NCBI GenBank assembly: GCA_035718085.1
Contig: DASTHS010000170.1
Span: forward strand, 1-9,373
DNA length: 9,373 nt
Source: DASTHS01 sp035718085
GTDB taxonomy: Bacteria > Actinomycetota > Acidimicrobiia > Acidimicrobiales > Palsa-688
Direction: 5' to 3'
Shown piece by piece: positions 1 through 5,116 of this stretch; within the stretch, counting starts at the first letter, position 1, and each line of letters begins with the position of its first letter. Made by a program: the position numbers and the translations under genes. Below the pieces are notes generated by a model. That model was not told where the DNA came from. It was given only the letters and a program-made list of their open reading frames with translations, and ran no database searches.

Positions 1-429
1 CGCCTGGCCGGCGGAGAGGGTCGTGGCCAGCACCTTGCGGGCGTCGGCCAGGGCGGCGGCGTTGAGCACCCGCTCGGCGGCGTCGGGCTCGAGACCGGCG
101 AGGATCCGTCGGGCCAAGGGGTGACGCTCCAGGGCGTCGACGGCGGCGGCGAGGGTGGCGCCGGGCCAGTCGGGGTGGTGGGGTTCGAGGCCGGCGGTGT
201 CGAAGATCTCGCCGATCACGCCGGCGGTGTCCTCGTCGGCAGCCTCGAGGAAGAGGGCCTCCTTGGTGGCGAAGTACTGGTAGGGCACCGTGCCGCCCAC
301 CCCGGCGTCGCGGGCGATGGCGGTGACGGCGGTGGCCCGGTAGCCGTCACGCCCGAAGCGCTCGATGGCGGCGGCCAGCACGGCCCGCCGGGTCGCCGCC
401 CCCCGGCCGCCTGCGTCGACGTCCGCCAT
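1..429 (-). CDS. TetR/AcrR-family transcriptional regulator (C-terminus cut by window edge)
   Basis: The 143 visible codons, open to the left edge, encode a typical TetR N-terminal DNA-binding domain. Residues about 13-60 hold the helix-turn-helix, with TAVTAIARDAGV (33-44) followed by the family signature PYQYFATKEALF (49-60). After residue 65 the sequence diverges into the ligand-binding domain, whose end lies outside the window, so the ligand cannot be guessed. I chose ATG at 429 because a -10-like TACACT ends seven bases before it, which would give a leaderless mRNA; an in-frame GTG six codons upstream is possible but lies over that element. The gene is divergent from two coupled di-iron-like genes, with 63 bases between the starts. 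TetR proteins usually repress themselves and the divergent gene, so regulation of that pair is the natural inference. The fold is clear, the target inferred. Confidence 0.92.
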   Translation of the reverse strand, partial: MADVDAGGRGAATRRAVLAAAIERFGRDGYRATAVTAIARDAGVGGTVPYQYFATKEALFLEAADEDTAGVIGEIFDTAGLEPHHPDWPGATLAAAVDALERHPLARRILAGLEPDAAERVLNAAALADARKVLATTLSAGQA

Positions 430-442
430 GCCCGCCAGTGTA
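430..442 (-). promoter_or_regulatory. Probable -10 element for the TetR gene, leaderless start
   Basis: On the minus strand TACACT (442 to 437) matches four of six consensus -10 bases and is followed by GGCGGGC and then the ATG. Seven bases from -10 to ATG would place the transcription start at the start codon. No convincing -35 is visible at 17 to 19 bases upstream, so this is weaker than the opposite promoter. Confidence 0.45.
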
Positions 443-448
443 ATCACT

Positions 449-475
449 CTGAGGGGTTGAGGAGATCTCTCAGGT
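449..475. promoter_or_regulatory. Candidate TetR operator (imperfect palindrome)
   Basis: The segment 458-472 reads TGAG-G-AGATCT-CTCA: arms TGAG and CTCA around a self-complementary AGATCT with one extra base. An outer CTGAG (449-453) also pairs with CTCAG (469-473). It covers the -35 and most of the spacer of the promoter for the downstream pair, where a bound TetR dimer would block transcription. Assignment to the adjacent regulator rests on position and symmetry only. A related arrangement occurs at 5015-5043. Confidence 0.45.
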
Positions 476-485
476 GCTGTACGAT
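457..485 (+). promoter_or_regulatory. Probable sigma-70-type promoter for the PF10118 gene pair, leaderless
   Basis: TTGAGG (457-462) as -35 and TACGAT (480-485) as -10 are separated by exactly 17 bases, and each matches four of six consensus bases. The ATG at 493 follows the -10 after seven bases (GGGGGGC), so the transcript would begin at or next to the start codon. There is no ribosome binding site at normal distance, which fits leaderless initiation, common in actinobacteria. The layout mirrors that of the divergent TetR gene. Confidence 0.55.
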
Positions 486-492
486 GGGGGGC

Positions 493-1371
493 ATGGCTTC
501 CGACACCGCTGCTGCCGCCACCGAGAAGCGGGTCCCCACCCGCCGCATGTCCTTCGAGGATGCGCTGGCCGCCATCCCCAAGCACTTCGCCGACGGTGAC
601 GTGGTGCTCAGCCACTACGCCGCCGTGCTCTCGGGGACCTTCCCCGAGGGCGAAGACTTCTTCGTGCGCTCGGTCCGCCACTACCGCGACCAGATCACCG
701 ACCCGGTCCTCAAGCAGGAGGTGTCGGGGTTCATCGGCCAGGAGGCCCAGCACGGTCGCCAGCACCGCACCTTCAACGAGCGCCTCGCCGAGCTCGGCTA
801 CCCCACCAAGCGCATCGACGCCACCGTGGCCAAGGTGCTGCGCAAGGCGGAGAAGAAGCAGGACCCGATCGAGAACCTGGCGGTCACCGCCGCCCTCGAG
901 CACTTCACCGCCACCATGGCGCAGCTGGTGCTGACCAACGAGGCGGTGCGGGCGATGAACGGCGACGGCCCCGTGGCCAAGCTGTTCCTCTGGCACGCCC
1001 TCGAGGAGGCGGAGCACAAGGCGGTGGCCTTCGACGTGTACCGGGCCGTCGGCGGCAGCGAGAAGGTGCGCATCCGCACCATGAAGGTGGTGCGCAAGGG
1101 CTTCATCAGCGGTGTGGTGGTCGACATGATCCGTTCCATCGCCCGCGACCCCGAGGGCCGCAAGCCCAAGAACCTGCTGCCAAGCCTCCGTCGGTTCGTG
1201 CGCTCGGCATGGTGCAGCCGGGAGCTGCTCGACGCGCTGCGCGCCTACGACCGCCCCGGCTTCCACCCCAACGACATCGACGACACCGCCTTGGTCGCCG
1301 AGTGGCGCGAGCGGCTCTTCGGCACCGACGGTGAGCTGACCGAGCACCTCCTCACCCGGGCCGCAGCATGA
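493..1371 (+). CDS. PF10118-type 'predicted metal-dependent hydrolase', ferritin-like di-iron protein (first paralog)
   Basis: This 292-residue protein has the hallmarks of the PF10118/COG3687 family: FPEGEDFF (50-57), GQEAQHGRQH (82-91), ALEHFTA (134-140) and WHALEEAEHKAVAFDVY (167-183). The candidate ligands E54, E84xxH87, E136 and E172xxH175 form the E, ExxH, E, ExxH order of four-helix di-iron carboxylate proteins, so an oxidase, oxygenase or desaturase-like role is as plausible as hydrolysis. No characterised substrate is known to me. There is no signal peptide, so it is probably cytoplasmic. The reading frame stays open far upstream, but conserved sequence begins near RVPTRRMSFEDAL (13-25), and the upstream part is antisense to the TetR gene. 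I chose ATG 493 because of the -10 seven bases before it; ATG 484 is also in frame. The last four bases overlap the next gene as ATGA, indicating translational coupling. Family is confident, function not. Confidence 0.9.
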   Translation: MASDTAAAATEKRVPTRRMSFEDALAAIPKHFADGDVVLSHYAAVLSGTFPEGEDFFVRSVRHYRDQITDPVLKQEVSGFIGQEAQHGRQHRTFNERLAELGYPTKRIDATVAKVLRKAEKKQDPIENLAVTAALEHFTATMAQLVLTNEAVRAMNGDGPVAKLFLWHALEEAEHKAVAFDVYRAVGGSEKVRIRTMKVVRKGFISGVVVDMIRSIARDPEGRKPKNLLPSLRRFVRSAWCSRELLDALRAYDRPGFHPNDIDDTALVAEWRERLFGTDGELTEHLLTRAAA

Positions 1372-2255
1372 CCGCGGTGGACGCCGAGGCCGGCGCCGTC
1401 CCTCCGGCGGCGCGGCGGGTGCCCACCCGGCGCATGTCATTCGAGGAGGCGTTGGCCTCGATCCCGAAGCACTTCGCCGAGGGCGACGTGGCCATGAGCC
1501 ACTTCGCTGCGGTGCTGTCGGGCACCTTCCCCGAGGGGGAAGACTACTTCGTGCGCTCGGTGCGCCACTTCCGCGACCAGATCACCGACCCCGAGCTGAA
1601 GCGGGCCGTCGCCGGCTTCATCGGTCAGGAGGCCATGCACGGGCGCGAGCACCGGGTACTCAACGGGCGCCTCGCCGAGCTCGGCTACCCCACCGAGCGC
1701 ATCGACCGGATCGTCGGCTTGTTCCTGCGCTTCCGCGAGCGCCACGTGCCGCCCATCGCCAACCTGGCCTTCACGGCCGCCTGCGAGCACTTCACCGCCA
1801 CCCTGGCGGAGCTGGTGCTGACTGACGAGCGGGTGCGGGAGATGAGCGGCGACGGCCCGGTCGCCCGCCTGCTGCTCTGGCACGCCCTGGAGGAGGCGGA
1901 GCACAAGGCTGTCGCCTTCGACGTCTACCGCGCCGTCGGCGGCAGCGAGCGGCTGCGCATCTTCACCATGAAGCTGCTGCGCAAGATGTTCACCTTCGGC
2001 ATCGTCGTCGACATGACCCTGTCGATCGCCGCCGACCGCTATGGCCGCCGCCTCCAGGTGCTCGTGCCCAGCCTGCGCCGCTTCGCCACGTCCCCGTGGC
2101 TGAGCCGTGAGGTGCGGGCCACGTTGCGTGCCTACGACCGGCCCGGCTTCCACCCCGACGATCGTGACGACTCGGCCCTCGTCGCCGAGTGGCGCGAGCG
2201 GCTCTTCGGCGTCGGCGGCCAGCTCACCGAGCACTTGGTCGACCGGGCCGCCTGA
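1368..2255 (+). CDS. PF10118-type 'predicted metal-dependent hydrolase', ferritin-like di-iron protein (second paralog)
   Basis: This 295-residue protein is a close paralog of the gene just upstream; by eye about 80 percent of the first conserved 95 residues are identical and the rest is somewhat more divergent. All candidate metal ligands are kept: E58, E88xxH91, E140 and E176xxH179. The pair must come from tandem duplication. The main differences lie in the helix after the second ligand pair (about 112-128) and in residues about 196-250, which could alter substrate choice or the partner surface. The start ATG overlaps the previous stop (ATGA at 1368-1371), so the two are almost certainly co-translated and probably made in similar amounts, which fits a heterodimer or two related activities. 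No signal peptide or membrane segment is visible. The gene converges on apbE 48 bases downstream. The reaction is unknown. Confidence 0.9.
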   Translation: MTAVDAEAGAVPPAARRVPTRRMSFEEALASIPKHFAEGDVAMSHFAAVLSGTFPEGEDYFVRSVRHFRDQITDPELKRAVAGFIGQEAMHGREHRVLNGRLAELGYPTERIDRIVGLFLRFRERHVPPIANLAFTAACEHFTATLAELVLTDERVREMSGDGPVARLLLWHALEEAEHKAVAFDVYRAVGGSERLRIFTMKLLRKMFTFGIVVDMTLSIAADRYGRRLQVLVPSLRRFATSPWLSREVRATLRAYDRPGFHPDDRDDSALVAEWRERLFGVGGQLTEHLVDRAA

Positions 2256-2275
2256 CCGCCGGCACCGGCTCCGGG

Positions 2276-2291
2276 GTGGGCGCCGGCCCAC
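2276..2291. terminator. Hairpin between convergent genes, possible bidirectional terminator
   Basis: GTGGGC (2276-2281) and GCCCAC (2286-2291) form a perfect six-base-pair stem with a four-base GCCG loop. It lies in the 48-base gap between the converging second PF10118 gene and apbE. There is no T-run on either side, as is common in high-GC actinobacteria, so terminator function is inferred from position. Confidence 0.4.
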
Positions 2292-2303
2292 GGCGACGAG
2301 TGC

Positions 2304-3011
2304 TCACGGGTCGACGAACGCCATGCCCGGCGTGGCGAAGTGGTGGCCGTCGTCGCTGATGAGGTGCGCCTCGTAGTCGTCGAGCGCGTCGATGCGGGCC
2401 AGCACCGGGCGACCACCAACGGCGAGCCCGGTGGCCAGGGCGTCGGCCAGGTCGAGGTCGGGACCGGTGACCGTCGCCGATGCCGCGACGCGGGCGGCGC
2501 GGCCGGTGGCCGGGTCGATGAGCTGGCCGGGCCGCTCGTAGTCGCCGGAGGTGGCGATGGCGGCGGTCACCTCCACCACGGCGACGACCGCATCGGGCCG
2601 GGCCGGGTGGCGGATGCCCACCCGCCAGCCCCCGCCGCCGGCGTGGACCAGGGCGTGGCCGGCCCCGGCGGCGGTGAGGGCGTGCAGGGCCCGCCCGGCT
2701 GCCCATCCCTTGACCAGGCCGGTGGGGTCCACACCGCCGGGCATGGCCCACGGGTCGAAGGCGCCGCCGGTGAGCACCCGGGCCACCTTGCAGCGCTCGA
2801 GCACCTCGTCGATCAGGGCGGCGTCGACGGCGTCGGTGACCGCCTCGCCGCGCCGGAGCCGTTGCACGGGGCTGTCGTCGACCCACGTGCTGAACACCCG
2901 GTCGGCGTCGTGGAGGGCATCGACGGCGGCGGCCAGCCCGTCGTCGGGCAGGGGCGCCGGGCTGGTGATGCCGACGACCGTGCCCATCACCGACTCGAGG
3001 TGGCGGTGCAC
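2304..3011 (-). CDS. apbE: FAD:protein FMN transferase (ApbE)
   Basis: ApbE enzymes use FAD and Mg2+ to link FMN by a phosphoester bond to a threonine in FMN-binding-domain proteins. The 235-residue protein shows the N-terminal HxExxMGT block (4-11), FSTWxxDSPVQRL (40-52), DPxGLVKGWAAGRA (95-108), TSGDYER (154-160), IDPATG (165-170) and a C-terminal block with D190 and T194, where family metal ligands are expected. The start is GTG at 3011, since conserved sequence begins immediately after it; a longer in-frame extension to 3155 is low-complexity sequence lying over the upstream gene. It starts four bases after the FMN-binding gene, so translational coupling is likely and that protein is its obvious substrate. 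Two oddities: the usual GGD loop reads HAGGGGWRVG (123-132), apparently about a dozen residues short and lacking the Asp, and no lipobox or signal peptide is present. Family is confident; full activity is less certain. Confidence 0.92.
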   Translation of the reverse strand: MHRHLESVMGTVVGITSPAPLPDDGLAAAVDALHDADRVFSTWVDDSPVQRLRRGEAVTDAVDAALIDEVLERCKVARVLTGGAFDPWAMPGGVDPTGLVKGWAAGRALHALTAAGAGHALVHAGGGGWRVGIRHPARPDAVVAVVEVTAAIATSGDYERPGQLIDPATGRAARVAASATVTGPDLDLADALATGLAVGGRPVLARIDALDDYEAHLISDDGHHFATPGMAFVDP

Positions 3012-3015
3012 GGGG

Positions 3016-3537
3016 TCAGCTGCTGATGCCGAGCTTGCCGAGGGCGTTGGCGACAGCGTCGACGAAGGCCTGGGAGGTGAACGTGGCGCCCGACACGCCG
3101 TCGATGTTGGCCGACCCGGCGCTGACGACCTGCTGCTCGAGCACGGGGACGGCATACGCGTCGATCTGCCGGGAGCGCCCGTCGGTCTCGTCGATCGAGG
3201 CGATGCCGACCCTGGTGATCTTCGTCCCGTCGACGGTCACCTTCACGGCCATGTCGCCGTAGCGGAACGACTCGGTGGTGCTCGTCGCCGACCGGGTGGC
3301 CGACGCCGTGGGAGGGCTGGTCGCCGGGGCGGTGGCACCCGGGGTGGTGCCGCTCGACCCGGGCGCCGTCGTCGCCGGTGCGGCGGGGGCCGGGGTGGTG
3401 GCGGCGGTCGACCCGGCGGCGGCCGTGGCGGGGCCGGTGGCCGACGCCGCGTGCAGGGCGGGGTGGGCGGTGGGGAAGGCGAGCACGGCGGCGGTGCCGG
3501 CGACGGTCCCGCCGAGGACGAGCTGGTAGCGGCGCAT
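3016..3537 (-). CDS. Membrane-anchored FMN-binding-domain protein, ApbE substrate
   Basis: The 173-residue protein has three parts: a hydrophobic N-terminal signal or anchor (about 6-22), a long Ala/Thr/Pro/Ser-rich linker (about 28-90), and a small PF04205-type FMN-binding domain (91-173). The domain contains DGVSGATFTS (146-155), whose SGAT motif is the flavinylation site; T152 should carry the FMN. The flexible linker would let the flavin domain swing outside the membrane, as expected for an electron carrier. It lies second in a three-gene run, after a transmembrane reductase and before apbE, giving electron donor, carrier and modifying enzyme in order. ATG 3537 is supported by AGGA at 3548-3545. 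Whether the N-terminus is cleaved or remains as an anchor cannot be decided; there is no lipobox cysteine. The downstream acceptor is unknown. Confidence 0.9.
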   Translation of the reverse strand: MRRYQLVLGGTVAGTAAVLAFPTAHPALHAASATGPATAAAGSTAATTPAPAAPATTAPGSSGTTPGATAPATSPPTASATRSATSTTESFRYGDMAVKVTVDGTKITRVGIASIDETDGRSRQIDAYAVPVLEQQVVSAGSANIDGVSGATFTSQAFVDAVANALGKLGISS

Positions 3538-3544
3538 TGGGGGG

Positions 3545-3548
3545 TCCT
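3545..3548 (-). promoter_or_regulatory. Ribosome binding site overlapping upstream stop codon
   Basis: AGGA on the minus strand overlaps the TAG stop of the reductase gene and lies seven bases before the ATG of the FMN-binding protein. It supports the chosen start and tight coupling of the two genes. Confidence 0.5.
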
Positions 3549-4983
3549 AGAGGGTGAACGACTCGAAGTGGATGGCCCCGGCGTCGACGCCGAGGCGGCG
3601 GGCGGCGGCGGCCACGCCGGCGGTGAAGGCGTCGGGGCCGCAGAGGAACAGGTCGCGGCGGCCGAGGTCGGGCACGACCCGCTGCAGGCCCCTCGGGTCG
3701 TCGAGCTGGTGGCGGCGGCGGGGCCCGGCCAGGGCCACCAGCCGGCCGCCGCGGGCGTCGACCAGGGCGGCGAGCTCGTCGTGGTGCAACATGTCGGCCT
3801 CGCTCGAGGCGCGCTGCACGACGACGACGTCGACCCCGTGGGGGAGGTCTTCGAGGAGGGCCCGCAGCGGGGTGATGCCCACGCCCGCCCCGATCAGCGC
3901 CACCCCGGCCCGGGTGCGGGCGGCCTCGGTGAAGGCGCCGTAGGGGCCCTCGACGGCGACCTTGGTGCCGGGCTGCAGGCGCCCCAGGTCGCCGGTCGTG
4001 TCGCCGGACACCTTGACCGTGACCCGCAGGTAGGGCGGGGCCGGCAGGGCCGACAGGCTGAAGGGGTGGGCGTGCCACCACATGCCTCGCACCAGGAACC
4101 GCCAGGCGAACCACTGTCCGCCGGCGACGGCCAGGCGCTCGACGTGGCGGCCCTTGATCACCAGCGAGTAGGCGTCGCGGCCCTCCGGGCGGACCTCGAC
4201 GACCTCGAAGCGGTGGTAGAGGCTGCGCCACGCCGGCAGGCCGAGGCGGAAGACGATCACCACCCCGGCGGTGCCCAGCCACAGCAGCGTCCAGGCCACC
4301 CTGGCCAGGGGGTGCCCGACGAAGTCGGTGCCGTCGAAGATCTGGTGGGGCACCGAGAAGGCGAGGGCCAGGTAGGTGTAGCAGTGGATCACCCACCAGG
4401 TGTCGTAGCTGAACCGGCGGCGCACGGCCCGGATCGAGACGCCGGCGATGGCGACGATCATGACGTAGGAGACCACGGCGGCGAAGATCCACGCCATGGT
4501 GGTGACCAGCGACCCGCCGGCCGACCAGAAGCCGCTGCGGCCACCCTCGGCGGAGCCGAGGGTGGTGAGCACGGCGTGCGCGCCGAGCAGCAGCAGCGGC
4601 GCCGTGGTGGTGCGCCGGTGCCAGCGGATCATGCGGTCGTGCCCGAGCACCCGTTCGACGGCCGGCACCCGCCCGGCGAGCAGCACCATCACCAGCAGGA
4701 GGAAGGTGCCCCCCTGGGCCGTCACGTCGCCGAGCAGGGTCGCCCACCCGCCGGGAGCGCGGACCGCCGCCCAGCTGGTGTTCGCGACCGGCAGCGCCAT
4801 GGAGGCCCCGAGACCGACGCCGACACCGACGGCCGCGGCGTCGGCCACCCACGGGCGGGGAGCCGGGGGCCGGCGGCGGGGCACCGGGCGTCGGCCCGCG
4901 CCGGGACGACCGCCGGCCGGCGGCTGCGGCTGCCCGAGGCGCGGGGGCGCGCTGGTGGAGCGGTCGGTGGGCACCACGCTCAT
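3547..4983 (-). CDS. Ferric-reductase-like transmembrane haem/FAD/NAD(P)H oxidoreductase
   Basis: The 478-residue protein moves electrons from NAD(P)H through FAD and haem across the membrane. After a basic, Pro-rich cytoplasmic tail (1-45) come about six hydrophobic segments (near 47-68, 92-104, 125-142, 159-182, 197-212, 228-248). Likely haem-ligand histidines are H122, H136, H200 and H213, as in the ferric-reductase-like (PF01794) domain. The cytoplasmic half is a ferredoxin-reductase-type module: FAD-binding domain (about 256-355) with HPFSLS (306-311), then an NAD(P) domain with GAGVGITP (365-372), CGPDAF (448-453) and an aromatic C-terminus ending FESFTL. It is first in an operon with the FMN-binding protein and apbE, so it probably feeds the extracytoplasmic flavin and need not reduce iron itself. 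ATG 4983 is preceded by a weak GAGAG. It is divergent from a cyclase gene. Family is clear; the final acceptor is not. Confidence 0.92.
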   Translation of the reverse strand: MSVVPTDRSTSAPPRLGQPQPPAGGRPGAGRRPVPRRRPPAPRPWVADAAAVGVGVGLGASMALPVANTSWAAVRAPGGWATLLGDVTAQGGTFLLLVMVLLAGRVPAVERVLGHDRMIRWHRRTTTAPLLLLGAHAVLTTLGSAEGGRSGFWSAGGSLVTTMAWIFAAVVSYVMIVAIAGVSIRAVRRRFSYDTWWVIHCYTYLALAFSVPHQIFDGTDFVGHPLARVAWTLLWLGTAGVVIVFRLGLPAWRSLYHRFEVVEVRPEGRDAYSLVIKGRHVERLAVAGGQWFAWRFLVRGMWWHAHPFSLSALPAPPYLRVTVKVSGDTTGDLGRLQPGTKVAVEGPYGAFTEAARTRAGVALIGAGVGITPLRALLEDLPHGVDVVVVQRASSEADMLHHDELAALVDARGGRLVALAGPRRRHQLDDPRGLQRVVPDLGRRDLFLCGPDAFTAGVAAAARRLGVDAGAIHFESFTL

Positions 4984-5014
4984 GTGACCACTCTCGGCGA
5001 CGCTCCTGACGCGA

Positions 5015-5043
5015 ACCTGAGCGATTCCTCAAATCTTGCTCAG
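5015..5043. promoter_or_regulatory. Inverted-repeat motif upstream of the redox operon, possible operator
   Basis: CTGAGC (5017-5022) and GCTCAG (5038-5043) are a perfect inverted repeat. Between them CCTCAA (5027-5032) forms a second, nested pairing with CTGAG. The plus-strand segment ACCTGAGCGATTCCTCAA (5015-5032) closely resembles the minus strand of 457-475, ACCTGAGAGATCTCCTCAA. The position, within the 132-base divergent gap and about 30 bases above the reductase start, suits an operator. I see no convincing -35/-10 pair in this gap for either direction. Confidence 0.4.
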
Positions 5044-5091
5044 CCGCCGGGGGGTGGCAGCCGGTTGGGGGCAAGGGGGGTTCAAGGAGTG

Positions 5092-5116
5092 GTCGGCCGG
5101 TGCCGACACATCGGCA
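5092..5116 (+). promoter_or_regulatory. Two overlapping 16-base inverted repeats at the cyclase start
   Basis: GTCGGC-CGGT-GCCGAC (5092-5107) and TGCCGA-CACA-TCGGCA (5101-5116) share the arm GCCGA. Each has six-base arms and a four-base loop, and only one can form at a time in RNA. The second ends on the A of the ATG at 5116. AAGGAG (5084-5089) lies upstream, too far from this ATG unless a hairpin folds out the space between. It could be an RNA switch controlling initiation or a double protein operator; nothing here decides which. Confidence 0.45.

Noticed and set aside
121..492. In-frame upstream extension of the first PF10118 gene
   Set aside because: It lies opposite the TetR coding region and lacks family similarity; conserved sequence starts after ATG 493, which also has a promoter at leaderless distance.
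1437..2291. Minus-strand open frame opposite the second PF10118 gene
   Set aside because: It is a shadow frame of a strongly conserved gene, with no recognisable domain of its own.
3012..3155. Longer N-terminus for ApbE that might hold a signal peptide
   Set aside because: The added 48 residues are Ser/Pro/Arg-rich with no hydrophobic core or lipobox and overlap the FMN-binding gene out of frame; the family begins right at the GTG at 3011.
3360..3460. GC-rich repetitive stretch that could be taken for a tandem repeat
   Set aside because: It encodes the Ala/Thr/Pro/Ser linker of the FMN-binding protein; no fixed repeat unit is seen.
2551..5115. Very long open plus-strand frame upstream of and continuous with the cyclase
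   Set aside because: It is antisense to the reductase, FMN-binding and apbE genes, its translation is low-complexity Gly/Ala/Arg/Asp sequence, and recognisable protein begins only at 5116. High GC content makes stops rare in such frames.
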